A model generated the notes under the pieces. It searched no databases. It had not been told where the DNA came from and worked only from the letters and a program-made list of their open reading frames with translations. This document shows, piece by piece, positions 29,952-39,568 of a DNA stretch of 64,000 nt (position 1 is its first letter; every line of letters begins with the position of its first letter). Source of the DNA: Lacunisphaera sp. (GTDB lineage: Bacteria; Verrucomicrobiota; Verrucomicrobiia; Opitutales; Opitutaceae); assembly GCA_009695095.1 (NCBI GenBank), contig SIBQ01000005.1, positions 1 to 64,000 on the forward strand, given 5' to 3'. The translations under genes were made by a program, and so were the position numbers.

Positions 29952-31640
29952 CTATGCCAACGGCAGCTCGTGAAGCTTTAGCTCAGGGTTTTTCTCAACG
30001 AAATAACGCATCGTCCAGTCATTGGGAAAGAGAACTACGGGGTGGTCAAACTTGTCGGTGCCGAAGCTGACACCGGTGGCGATGATGAACTTGGAATAGT
30101 CGAGCTTCCCCTTCGACAGGCTCACGGTCGCCGCCTCCGGCAGCTCTAGCCAGCGCAGCAGGGTCCAGGGCGTCGGGGTCAGGCGTGACTCGGCGCTGTA
30201 TTCGGCCTGCAGGCGCCATTGCACCACCTCAAATTGCAGCGGGCCGACCGCGGCGAGGAGCGTCGCCCCGGCGGGGCCGTTGCGCGCGGTGAAGAACTGG
30301 ACGACGCCTTCCTGCAGGAGCTGTTCTAGGCCGGCGCGGTATTTCTTGGCGTCGGCGGAGGTGGGATTTGAGATGTAGGTGAAGACCTCGGGCGGGAAGC
30401 GCGGGATTTCGTCATAGTTGATGCTCTTGTCGTCCGTGAGCGTGTCGCCGATGCCGAACTCGCTGTGGCCGACGAGGCCGATGACATCGCCCGGCCAGGC
30501 CACGTCCACGGTCTCGCGCTCCTGGCCGAAGAGCTTGTGCGAAGAGGAAAGGCGAACCGACTTGCCGGTGCGCTGGTGGGTGACGACCATGTCACGCTTG
30601 AATTTTCCGGAACACACGCGAAGGAAGGCGATGCGGTCGCGGTGCTTTGGGTCCATGTTGGCCTGGATCTTGAAGATGAAGCCGGAGAATTTCGGGTAAT
30701 CCACAGAGATGACACGTTTCTCTCGAACGGCGGCGACCTCGCCGCTGTCGTTGCGCAGCTGGGGCGCTGCGCCTCCAGAATCAATTGCAACTGCCGCCGA
30801 GCAGCGGGGCTGCGGAGGAACGCTGTCCCGCAAAAAACCATCCAGCAGCAGCTGGATGCCGAAGTTGCTCACGGCGGAACCGAAATAGACGGGAGTCTGC
30901 TGGCCGGCCTGCACCGCCCGGAGGTCGAACGGGTGGCCGGCGCCGTCGAGCATCGCCAGCTGTTCCTTCGCCTGAGCAAAGGCGAAATCATCGAGTTTCT
31001 CGCGGACGGCGGGATCGTCGAGCGAAGTGACTTGGACGGGGGCTTGGTATTTGCCGCCGGCCACGCGCTCAAAGAGGTAAACCTCGCGGGTGCGGCGGTC
31101 GAACACGCCCTTGAATGACGGGCCGTTGCCGAGCGGCCAGATGACGGGAGAGGACTGCAGGCCGAGGACATTCTCGAGTTCATCCAGCAGGTCGATCGGG
31201 CTGCGCGTGGGCCGGTCGCACTTGTTCATGTAAGTGAAGATCGGCACGCCGCGGCGGCGGCAAACCTCGAAGAGCTTGCGGGTCTGCGTCTCCACTCCCT
31301 TGGCGGCATCAATGACCATGAGGGCGGCGTCCACGGCGGTGAGCACGCGGTAGGTGTCCTCGGAAAAGTCCTTGTGGCCGGGGGTGTCGAGGAGGTTGAT
31401 CGCGCAACCGGCGTAATCGAACTGGAGGACGGTGGATGAAATGGAGATGCCGCGCTGTTTCTCGAGCTCCATCCAGTCGGAGGCGGTGGCGCGTTGGTTT
31501 TTACGGGCAGTGACAGAGCCGGCCAGGTGCAGAGCGTTACCGTAAAGGAGAAACTTCTCGGTCAGCGTCGTCTTGCCCGCATCGGGATGCGAGATGATCG
31601 CAAAGGTGCGACGGCGCGCGATTTCCTGGGCTGCGGTCAT
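29952..31640 (-). CDS. prfC: Peptide chain release factor 3
   Basis: A 562-residue translational GTPase that recycles RF1/RF2. The ATG at 31640 starts MTAAQEIARRRTFAIISHPD. G1 is SHPDAGKTTL, G2 lies in RGISISSTVLQFDY, G3 is DTPGHKDFSED and G4 is NKCDRPTRSP. Domain II with VDYPKFSGFIFKIQANMDPK and the C-terminal FEVVQWRLQAEY complete the RF3 pattern and separate it from EF-G. The leader carries an 8-unit heptad array at 31670-31725. Confidence 0.96.
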   Translation of the reverse strand: MTAAQEIARRRTFAIISHPDAGKTTLTEKFLLYGNALHLAGSVTARKNQRATASDWMELEKQRGISISSTVLQFDYAGCAINLLDTPGHKDFSEDTYRVLTAVDAALMVIDAAKGVETQTRKLFEVCRRRGVPIFTYMNKCDRPTRSPIDLLDELENVLGLQSSPVIWPLGNGPSFKGVFDRRTREVYLFERVAGGKYQAPVQVTSLDDPAVREKLDDFAFAQAKEQLAMLDGAGHPFDLRAVQAGQQTPVYFGSAVSNFGIQLLLDGFLRDSVPPQPRCSAAVAIDSGGAAPQLRNDSGEVAAVREKRVISVDYPKFSGFIFKIQANMDPKHRDRIAFLRVCSGKFKRDMVVTHQRTGKSVRLSSSHKLFGQERETVDVAWPGDVIGLVGHSEFGIGDTLTDDKSINYDEIPRFPPEVFTYISNPTSADAKKYRAGLEQLLQEGVVQFFTARNGPAGATLLAAVGPLQFEVVQWRLQAEYSAESRLTPTPWTLLRWLELPEAATVSLSKGKLDYSKFIIATGVSFGTDKFDHPVVLFPNDWTMRYFVEKNPELKLHELPLA

Positions 31641-31669
31641 GCGAGACAAATAGGGGTGAAAGTGAGAGG

Positions 31670-31725
31670 GAGCAGAGAACAGAGGACAGAAGACGGAGGA
31701 CGGATGATCGAGGACGGAATGGGAA
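31670..31725. repeat. Heptad array upstream of prfC
   Basis: Eight consecutive 7-base units can be read in phase: GAGCAGA, GAACAGA, GGACAGA, AGACGGA, GGACGGA, TGATCGA, GGACGGA, ATGGGAA. In the sense of prfC transcription they are pyrimidine-rich, as are the arrays before acnA and dgt. The array ends 29 bases before the prfC ATG. Confidence 0.7.
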
Positions 31726-31949
31726 CGGCTGCTGTGGTGAGGAGAGTTGGGCAGGAAACGGGTCCAGGAGGACAAGGTGAAGCCAAAACTCATACCGCCG
31801 TCGCCCCAACGCTTTGCACGCTTTCGTGTCAGTCACCAGCCGGGCCGCAGACTCCAGGTCGCTTATAGGCTACGAAGAACCCGTAACCAAGTTTAGGGGT
31901 TAGGCCGCATAGGCAGCGGGCGGGCATCGGTGTAGAGTGGGTCAACCTC

Positions 31950-32078
31950 ATGACTCCCCTGTCACTCCCATTCGCGCTCAGTGCCCTGAATCTAGCCTTC
32001 GGTCTTTACCTGTTCATCAACCACCGTCGCACTCCGGAAGGTTTTTGGGACAAGGCGGGGTTCCGCTCAAAAATCTAG
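31950..32078 (+). CDS. Possible 42-residue single-span membrane protein
   Basis: An ATG at 31950 opens MTPLSLPFALSALNLAFGLY and LFINHRRTPEGFWDKAGF before a TAG. One hydrophobic helix is followed by a basic patch, the inside-positive pattern of a small membrane protein. A GAGTGGG lies 11-17 bases upstream. It could equally be the leftover of a longer gene. No homology is claimed; the composition is the only evidence. Confidence 0.35.
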   Translation: MTPLSLPFALSALNLAFGLYLFINHRRTPEGFWDKAGFRSKI

Positions 32079-32143
32079 CTTCAGGTGAGCCGGACGCATC
32101 ATTTCTATGGTGCTCTCGCGGACCGCCAGGCGCAGTTCGTCCG

Positions 32144-32320
32144 TTAGCGTTCCAACGCCGACCAATACTGATTGGCGGCAGATCGCGCACCCACGGGCAA
32201 AGGCCCCATCATGCGGTCGTAGTTGGTTGGCGAGCTGACCAGAAGGTAGCGCGTGCCGGGCAGCAAACCGAATTTCTGAAGGAGTGGGGTGCCGGAATAG
32301 CCTGCCCCGGCGCTTTTATG
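32144..32320 (-). pseudogene. DUF3052-like protein, truncated fragment
   Basis: On the minus strand the frame reads AGYSGTPLLQKFGLLPGTRY and LLVSSPTNYDRMMGPLP, the recognisable N-terminus of DUF3052 proteins (GYSGTPLxKKLGI, a nucleotide-binding-like opening). After GPLPVG the similarity ends and the frame closes at 32144, where a full protein would continue about 100 residues. The start is obscured because the fragment lies back-to-back against the rlmI-like gene. Confidence 0.55.
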
Positions 32321-32338
32321 CTTCGTAAAGCGGGGCTC

Positions 32339-33535
32339 ATGGGCAATCGTGACTCCGTGTCTGTCTCCCTGAAACTCAAGCCCAATGCCATGTCCCGGGT
32401 GCTCGACGGCCACCCGTGGGTGTTTGGCAATGAATGCGAGGCGCTGTTGCCCGCCGCACACGATGGGGCGGTCGTGGAATGCCGCGACCGGGCCGGCCGG
32501 TTCCTCGGCAGCGGCATCTACAACAGCAAGTCACAGATTGTCTGGCGGCGGCTGAGCCGGGAACGCATCGAGCTTGACGAGGCGTATCTGCGCGCCGCGC
32601 TGACCAAAGCCATTGAACGGCGGAGCCCTTCGACAGGCTCAGGACAAGCGAACAGCTTCCAGCGCCTCGTCTGGTCCGAGTCGGACGACTTGCCGGGCGT
32701 GGTGGTGGACCAGTTTGGCGACACGCTGGTGGCCCAGATCCAGACGCTGGCGATGGAGAAACGCTCGACGAGCATCAGCGACCTGCTGGCGGAGCTGGCG
32801 AAGCCGGCCGAGATTATTTTCCGCAACGATGCGAACATCCGCAAGCTCGAGGGACTGCCGGTGGAGGTGCACACGCGTTCGGGCCAGCCGTGGGGGCCCC
32901 GCTGGGCCAAGATCGATGGCATTGAATACTGGCTCGACCTGCAGGGTGGGCAGAAGACCGGATTTTACCTCGACCAGCGGTTGCAGCACGCGGCTGTGGC
33001 CAAATACGCCCAAGGACGGCGCGTGCTCGATGCCTTTTGCAACCAGGGCTCCTTCGCACTGCATTGTGCGAAAGCCCACGCGGCGATGGTCCGCGGGCTT
33101 GACAGTGCGTTCGATGCGGTGGGGCAGGCGAAGAAGAATGCCGAGCGCAACGGGCTGGTGGCCGAGTTCGTGGCGGCCAATGTGTTCGACTGGTTCACCG
33201 CGCAGCGCGACGCTGCCCCGGCGTGGGATCTGATCATCCTCGACCCGCCGCCATTCGCGAAGTCGAAGTCGGCGCTGGAGAGCGCCCTGCGCGGTTACAA
33301 GGAATTGAACCTGCGGGCGATGAAGGCCCTGGCTCCCGGCGGGGTGCTCGCGACCTACTCCTGCTCGTATCACATGCAGGATCACGAACTGCGGACAGTG
33401 CTGGCGGGAGCGGCCGCGGACGCCAAGCGGCGCGTGCACGTGCTGGAATTCTGCCACCAGCCGCCCGACCACCCGGTGCTCGTGACGATGCCGGAGAGCG
33501 AATACCTCCGCGGCTATATCCTCCACGTGGAGTGA
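32339..33535 (+). CDS. rlmI: RlmI-type 23S rRNA cytosine methyltransferase
   Basis: A 398-residue class I SAM-dependent methyltransferase. An N-terminal PUA domain (LKLKPNAMSRVLDGHPWVFG, GSGIYNSKSQIVWRRLSRE) is followed by an EEHEE-type linker and the Rossmann domain: TGFYLDQRLQH, VLDAFCNQGSFALHCAKA, DLIILDPPPFAKSK and the catalytic-Cys-bearing TYSCSYHMQ. This matches RlmI/RlmO, which makes m5C in 23S rRNA. The ATG at 32339 is the nearest to the PUA start. Residues 96-104 (SPSTGSGQA) are encoded by a dispersed intergenic-type repeat inserted in frame. Confidence 0.85.
   Translation: MGNRDSVSVSLKLKPNAMSRVLDGHPWVFGNECEALLPAAHDGAVVECRDRAGRFLGSGIYNSKSQIVWRRLSRERIELDEAYLRAALTKAIERRSPSTGSGQANSFQRLVWSESDDLPGVVVDQFGDTLVAQIQTLAMEKRSTSISDLLAELAKPAEIIFRNDANIRKLEGLPVEVHTRSGQPWGPRWAKIDGIEYWLDLQGGQKTGFYLDQRLQHAAVAKYAQGRRVLDAFCNQGSFALHCAKAHAAMVRGLDSAFDAVGQAKKNAERNGLVAEFVAANVFDWFTAQRDAAPAWDLIILDPPPFAKSKSALESALRGYKELNLRAMKALAPGGVLATYSCSYHMQDHELRTVLAGAAADAKRRVHVLEFCHQPPDHPVLVTMPESEYLRGYILHVE
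32624..32650. repeat. Dispersed AGCCCTTCGACAGGCTCAGG motif in frame inside rlmI
   Basis: This exact motif is familiar as part of intergenic palindromes in many bacterial genomes. Here it lies in the reading frame and adds the residues SPSTGSGQA between the PUA domain and linker of the rlmI-like methyltransferase. Only one arm is present. The recognition of the motif is from general knowledge, not from a search. Confidence 0.55.
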
Positions 33536-33544
33536 TGGAGGGTC

Positions 33545-33562
33545 CGCGTCCCGGCGGACGCG
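33545..33562. terminator. Hairpin after rlmI, part of a palindromic repeat block
   Basis: CGCGTCC pairs perfectly with GGACGCG across CGGC, ten bases after the rlmI stop. It lies inside a larger folded block (33535-33630), in which TGGAGGG also pairs with a CCCTCCA near 33621. There is no T-tract; it may serve as a bidirectional terminator between two convergent genes. Confidence 0.45.
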
Positions 33563-33566
33563 ACTA

Positions 33567-34198
33567 TTAGCCTGGGGGGAGGGCTGGCCTCCCCGCCAGC
33601 CGCGACCCGTGGGGAGACAGGCCCTCCAATAAGACCGAGGCAGACCTGATCGAGCGCTGCGCCTGGACGCTGTCCAGGTTCCGGCGGGTGGCGCGGAGCT
33701 GCTCCAGTGCCACTTCCATTGCTGCCAGAGACTCGAGAGTCCGGGGGAGCTTCATTGACTCAAGCATCGCGCGCTCGTTTTCCATAAGGCTAACCCGAAT
33801 GGCGGCAACCGCGGCGAGATGGGAGGCGGAATTTCCGCCGAAAATGGCCGCGGCATTGGCGAGCTTAGGGCTGTTGATTGCCCGGTCCAGTTCACCCGTC
33901 TTCACCTTCTTGTTTTCCCGGCGATCTGCTTTTCCAGCTTGGTGATGACCTTGTCGAGCTCGCGGATGCGGCCGGAGCTGATTTGAACTCTCGGCAGAGT
34001 GATGACCGGCCCGACCGTTGGGATGGCGGTCTGGGGCGGCGGCGCTGCCAGCTCTGCGGCGCGGAGCAGAGGCGCGCAACCTGAGAGGAGAAAGGCGAAA
34101 AGGAATCGCGGGAGGTTGGCGCAGTTTACGGGGGCAGGCTGGGGGAAGCGCAAAGGCGGGCAAGAACAGACGCTCGCGAGAGGTGGAGGTTCCGGCAC
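33567..34198 (-). pseudogene. Lipoprotein-like coiled-coil protein with one frameshift
   Basis: The upstream frame reads a lipoprotein leader (PRFLFAFLLSGCAPLL, lipobox LLSGC) and then RVQISSGRIRELDKVITKLE and KQIAGKTRR before a stop near 33902. The adjacent frame continues without a break in sense: ENKKVKTGELDRAINSPKLA, IFGGNSASHLAAVAAIR, MENERAMLESMKLPRTLESL. One base missing in GGGAAAACAAG near 33915 would join them. The start in the first frame is unclear. Its last 20 codons run into the palindromic block after rlmI. Family not recognised. Confidence 0.5.
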
Positions 34199-34202
34199 TG
34201 AA

Positions 34203-34232
34203 AAGGCCGGGCGTCTCGCAACGTCCGGCCTT
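34203..34232 (-). terminator. Rho-independent terminator of eno
   Basis: On the minus strand AAGGCCGGACGT pairs with GCGCCCGGCCTT-like sequence over a 6-base loop (11 of 12 positions) and is followed directly by TTTT. It lies about 80 bases beyond the eno stop. This is the clearest intrinsic terminator in the window. Confidence 0.75.
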
Positions 34233-34310
34233 CCCAGTGTGTTGACGAAGCTCAGTGTTAGATGGACTTCGTAGGCGGCAGCGAAAGCAAGTCGCCGCCG
34301 GGCTGCAAGA

Positions 34311-35606
<1,296 letters not shown>

Positions 35607-36647
35607 CTAGCCGCGGGGTGGGCGGGAGGCGCCGATTTTGATCAGGAATTTCTGGAGGACGGCCGGTGGTTTGGGCACAAATTCTTCGGGCAGCTGGTTG
35701 GCATAGCCGTAACGGATGGCGGCGCCGATAGGGATGCCGCCGTTGTAATTGCGGATCGTCATGGTCGCGCGGTTGAGCAGCTCGCGCGGGATGTCCTTGA
35801 GGTGTCCTTCGACCGCGGCGGCGTGCAGCGGGGTGTCGCCAAAATCGTTGCGGCTGATGAGCAGGTCGATGGTAAGCCGGTCACACGGGATCTGGTTGAG
35901 GTAGCCGGACTCGGCGGCGGCGTGGATGGGCGTGTGGCCGGATTTGCTGGGGCGCACCAGGTTGTCGTGCGTCAGGAACTCAACCGGGATCTGATCGAGG
36001 TGCCCGGCGATGGCGGCGGCGTGCAGGCAGGTGTCGTGGTTGGCCGTCTTGGTCAACAGGTTCTCCGCGGTCAGCAGCTCGCGCGGGACCTGGTCGAGGT
36101 GGCCGTTGAAGACAGCCACGTGGAGCATGGTTTCGCCGCTGATATTGGGCGTGATCAGGGTCTCGTGGGTGAGGAATATTTTTGGGAAGCGGTCGAGTGT
36201 GCCGTGCTCGGCGGCCATATGGAGGAGGGTGTTGCCATGGTCAGTCTTGATCAGGATGGTCTCGGCACTCAGCAGGCCGGCGGGGACCTGATCGAGGTGG
36301 CCGCCGGCGGCAGCCTGGTGCAGCGGGGTGTAGCCGCTGTTGGAGCGGATCAGCAGGTTGGCGCGCGTGAGAAGGGCGGCGGGCACTTGGGCAAGATGGC
36401 CATGGCGGGCCGCGAGGTGCAGCGGCGAGTAGCCGGCGTCATTTTTCCGCAGGAGATTCTCCGCCGTGAGCACGGCGGCCGGCACCTGGCTAAGCGCGCC
36501 GTATTTGGCCGCGAGATGCAGCGGGGTGTTGCCGGACGCGTTGCCCTTGGTCAGATTCTCTGCCGTAAGCACGGCGGAAGCCAGTTGGGAGAGAGTGCCA
36601 TCGCGGGCGGCGGCGTGCAGGTCAGTTTGGTCCATGCCAGTAGGCAT
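35607..36647 (-). CDS. Ankyrin-repeat protein
   Basis: A 346-residue protein made almost entirely of nine 33-residue ankyrin repeats. Each opens with GxTPLHxAA and continues with a distinctive GHLDQVPxxLLTxENLL in place of the usual ankyrin helix 2. Start at 36647 (MPTGMDQTDLHAAARDG) is chosen because repeat 1 begins at once; an upstream ATG at 36746 would add a hydrophobic leader. Such domains bind partner proteins; none can be named. It is divergent from the response-regulator remnant and lies just upstream of eno. Confidence 0.8.
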   Translation of the reverse strand: MPTGMDQTDLHAAARDGTLSQLASAVLTAENLTKGNASGNTPLHLAAKYGALSQVPAAVLTAENLLRKNDAGYSPLHLAARHGHLAQVPAALLTRANLLIRSNSGYTPLHQAAAGGHLDQVPAGLLSAETILIKTDHGNTLLHMAAEHGTLDRFPKIFLTHETLITPNISGETMLHVAVFNGHLDQVPRELLTAENLLTKTANHDTCLHAAAIAGHLDQIPVEFLTHDNLVRPSKSGHTPIHAAAESGYLNQIPCDRLTIDLLISRNDFGDTPLHAAAVEGHLKDIPRELLNRATMTIRNYNGGIPIGAAIRYGYANQLPEEFVPKPPAVLQKFLIKIGASRPPRG

Positions 36648-36755
36648 CAAAAAAGATGCGGCGGCTGAGGCAAGCAAACTAAAACCAGCCAGGCCGTGAA
36701 GAGGCAGGTGATTTTGGTTTGCCTTGGATGTGGTGGTGCGCGGCATGCGCTTTGA

Positions 36756-37197
36756 ATGACTGCCCCGGCGACCGAACCCAAGGCTACCATCAAGCCCAAA
36801 CTTGGCGCAGTGCTGCTCGTTGATGACGAGAAACCGCTGATCGAGCTCTCCGCCGAGGTCCTGGCGCCGTATTTTGAGACTACCCTGGCACCAACGCGCG
36901 AGGCCGGCTTCTTTCTGCGCAAGAAATCCTTCAAGGTCGTCGTATGCGACCGTCTGATGGCGGGGGGCAATGGCCTGAGCTTCCTTAGTGGACGCGCGCG
37001 AGGAGTTTCCCGACATGCAGCGCGTGCTCGTGACCGGCTACATGAAGCCGGAGATGCTGTTGCGCAGCGTGAACGAGGCCGCGCTTTACCGCTACCTGCT
37101 CAAGCCGGTGTCGCTGGCCGAGCTGGTCAAGACCGTGATGGAAGCCGCCAAGCTGCACGACCAGACGGCCGAGGCGGCCAAAAAGTCCCCGGCTTGA
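36756..37197 (+). pseudogene. Response regulator receiver protein, one frameshift
   Basis: The first frame gives a receiver domain start (GAVLLVDDEKPLIELSAEVL, phospho-acceptor Asp in FKVVVCDRLMAGGNG) up to LSFL near 36984. The continuation is in the next frame: VDAREEFPDMQRVLVTGYMK, NEAALYRYLLKPVSLAELVK, with the conserved Thr and Lys of a receiver. One extra base in CTTAGTGGAC near 36988 separates them. Without it the product would be a single-domain regulator of about 147 residues. Its stop touches the rpoN stop exactly. Confidence 0.7.
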
Positions 37198-38655
37198 TTA
37201 GTCGTAACGCCGGCGGAGGTTGCTCGGCAGTAGCCCGAGTTCCTCGCGATATTTGGCCACGGTCCGGCGCGCGATGTTGAGGCCCTTGCCCTGTAGCAGG
37301 CCGACAATCACGTGGTCGCTGAGCGGCTTGCCGGGATCCTCACCGGCGACGATGTCCGCGATCATCTCCTTTACACTGGTGTTGGCCACCGCCTCGCCGG
37401 CATCCGACTGATAGCCGGAGGTGAAGAAATACTTCATCGCGAAGACGCCGTGCGGGGTCTTGATGTATTTGTTCGCGAGGGCACGACTGACGGTCGTCTC
37501 GTGCACGCCGATGATGTCCGCGATCTGCGTCATCGTGAGGGGTTTCAGCTTCGAGATCCCCTCCGCGAAAAACTCGCCCTGATGCTTGATGACCTCGCGG
37601 GTGATGCGCTCGATGGTCCGCTGGCGTTGCTCTATGGCGTTGATGATGAATTTGCCGGAGCGCAGCTTCTCCCGCAGGTAGTCGCTCTCGGTCTTGGACA
37701 GCTTGCCCTTGGCGATGAGCTCCTTGTAGGTGTTGCTGAGTCGCAGGCGGGGAATGTAGTCGTTATTGAGGATAATCTTCCATTCGCCGTTGTCCATCGC
37801 GACGCTCACGTCAGCCACGACCACGCGGTTGGCGTCGTCGGCGAAACGCCGGCCCGGGGCGGGGTCGAGCGTGCCGATTTCCTCGATGGCCTCCTGGATG
37901 ATCTCAGGGGCGAAGCCGGTCTTGCGGGCCAGATCGGGGATGCGGCGGCGCACCAGCAGTTCGAAGTGGTCGCGGATGATGCGGGCGGTGACAGATTTAT
38001 CGCGGCCCTTCTGCGCCAGCTGGATGAGGAGGCAGTCAGAGAGATTCTCCGCCCCGATGCCGGCGGGCTCGAAGGTCTTTAGGAGCCGCGCCGCCTCCTG
38101 CACGGTCTCCAGCGGCTGGCGGCCGAGCAGGGCCAAGTCGGAAAGCGTGGCGTCGAGGTAGCCGCGGTCATCGAGGCTGCCGACGAGGAAGCGCAGGGCC
38201 TCGAGCGTTGGTGGCAGGCAGTCGGTGAGCTCGGCCTGCTGCATCAGGTATTCCTGCAGGGAGGTCTCGCTGGTCAGCGAGTCGAAGAAATGCTGGCGGC
38301 GTTCGTCATCCTCGCTTGATTTCTGGCGTACCCCGCCGGTGTCCGACAGATGGTCGCGCCAGTCTTGGCCGATTTTTTCCAACACCATGAAATCCTTGTA
38401 AAAATCCAGCTCCTCCCGCTGGTCGTGGCTCGGCGCCGGGTCGTCGTCCCCGGTGCCAGCGGCCTTCTCGAGGCTCACGTCGTCCATCGGCAGTTCCTCG
38501 AGCGCGGGATTGGACTGCAACTCTTCCTGGACGGCCGCCCGCAGGTCGAGCGCGGCGACCTGCAGGATTTTCAGCGACTGGCGCATCTGCGGCGCCAGAA
38601 CCAGCTGCTGTGCCTGCCTCTGGCGAAAGCTCTGGCTGAAACCGGGGCCGCTCAT
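37198..38655 (-). CDS. rpoN: RNA polymerase sigma-54 factor
   Basis: A 485-residue sigma-54. Region I is Gln-rich (RQRQAQQLVLAPQMRQSLKI, LQVAALDLRAAVQEELQSNP). The core-binding domain contains FEPAGIGAENLSDCLLIQL, the DNA-binding part LTMTQIADIIGVHETTVSRA, and the C-terminal RpoN box is ARRTVAKYREELGLLP. It requires AAA+ activators; none is in the window and I saw no convincing TGGCAC-N5-TTGC promoter near the genes here. A kinase remnant lies 12 bases upstream on the same strand. Confidence 0.97.
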   Translation of the reverse strand: MSGPGFSQSFRQRQAQQLVLAPQMRQSLKILQVAALDLRAAVQEELQSNPALEELPMDDVSLEKAAGTGDDDPAPSHDQREELDFYKDFMVLEKIGQDWRDHLSDTGGVRQKSSEDDERRQHFFDSLTSETSLQEYLMQQAELTDCLPPTLEALRFLVGSLDDRGYLDATLSDLALLGRQPLETVQEAARLLKTFEPAGIGAENLSDCLLIQLAQKGRDKSVTARIIRDHFELLVRRRIPDLARKTGFAPEIIQEAIEEIGTLDPAPGRRFADDANRVVVADVSVAMDNGEWKIILNNDYIPRLRLSNTYKELIAKGKLSKTESDYLREKLRSGKFIINAIEQRQRTIERITREVIKHQGEFFAEGISKLKPLTMTQIADIIGVHETTVSRALANKYIKTPHGVFAMKYFFTSGYQSDAGEAVANTSVKEMIADIVAGEDPGKPLSDHVIVGLLQGKGLNIARRTVAKYREELGLLPSNLRRRYD

Positions 38656-38667
38656 GCGCGCAAGGGG

Positions 38668-39039
38668 TTACTGCTGGCTTTCGAGCGTGGAGACGCGGGG
38701 CTGTGACGGGAAGGGGAACGAGGGGGTGGAGCCGGGTTTCAGGGGCGGAAACACTTCAGCGAGGTAAACCGCCAACTTTTCATTCGTCGGGCCATAGCGG
38801 TCGCTGTACAGATAGAGCTCCAGGTCGGTCACCGGCCTGGCCTCGCCGATAAAATTCTTCTGGAATTCGGGGATGCTGGAATACTCCTCGCGAATGAGCT
38901 TGATGGCGACGGTCTTGCGGAAGTTGCCCGAGCCCTTCTGCGCGGCCTCGTAAACCAGGCCCATGCCGCCCTCCGCGAGCTTGTTAATCAGCTCGTATTG
39001 GAGTTCGTTGAAGATGTGCTTGAGGGCGGGCGTCGACAC
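38668..39039 (-). pseudogene. Ser/Thr protein kinase with the catalytic core deleted
   Basis: A 123-codon open frame from a GTG at 39039. It starts like a PknB-type kinase: [20 protein letters not shown] (glycine loop) and [12 protein letters not shown] (ATP-binding Lys), then [10 protein letters not shown]. At that point the text jumps to [20 protein letters not shown], a tail normally found at the C-terminus. The HRD catalytic loop, DFG and activation segment are absent. The join is in frame, consistent with one large internal deletion. The product could be a short ATP-binding stub, but catalysis is impossible. It lies just upstream of rpoN. Confidence 0.7.
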
Positions 39040-39172
39040 AGCCTTACCAAAACCACGGGTCCCGCATGTGGCAAGAACACAGCGATGGATTTTGCACGAT
39101 TCCTGCTACAAAGTTGTTTGGCGGCGGGAAGCACCGGTTGACAGCCCGGTCAGCCCGCCTAGGTTGCACTCC

Positions 39173-39490
39173 ATGATCACCCTCACCACCCGGGCTGCCC
39201 GCCAGGTGCTAAGCATGCACACTGCGCAGGCCGATGCCGCCAAGCAGCTGCGCGTTTTCGTGGAGACCGGCGGTTGCTCGGGCATGGAATACGGTATGTC
39301 ATTCGATCTGCCCAAGGCGGACGACCAGGAGTTCGAGAGCGAGGGCGTGCGGGTGCTGGTCGATCCGACCAGCCTGGCCTACCTCATGGGCACGAGCATC
39401 GACTTTGACGACGGACTCCACGGCAAGGGCTTCGAGCTGAAGAACCCCAACGCCCAGAGCTCCTGCGGTTGCGGGAAGTCGTTCAACTGA
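39173..39490 (+). CDS. A-type iron-sulfur carrier (IscA/ErpA/HesB family)
   Basis: A 105-residue protein that carries or inserts Fe-S clusters into apoproteins. The three cluster cysteines are in GGCSGMEYGM and SSCGCGKSFN. The ATG at 39173 begins MITLTTRAARQVL, the usual start. LVDPTSLAYLMGTSIDFDDG is the conserved middle. Whether it is ErpA or IscA cannot be decided; no isc or suf operon adjoins. Aconitase at 13911 is a likely client in the cell. Confidence 0.92.
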   Translation: MITLTTRAARQVLSMHTAQADAAKQLRVFVETGGCSGMEYGMSFDLPKADDQEFESEGVRVLVDPTSLAYLMGTSIDFDDGLHGKGFELKNPNAQSSCGCGKSFN

Positions 39491-39568
39491 AGAATTGGCG
39501 TTGTCTGCCCGCCGGGTCTGGCCAATTGTAGCCTGATGCGGACGATACCCTGAAGAGCTGCACAATCC

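Noticed and set aside
37198-38655. Sigma-54 promoters for neighbouring genes
   Set aside because: A few TGGCAC hexamers occur in the window, but none has TTGC at the required spacing before a gene start.
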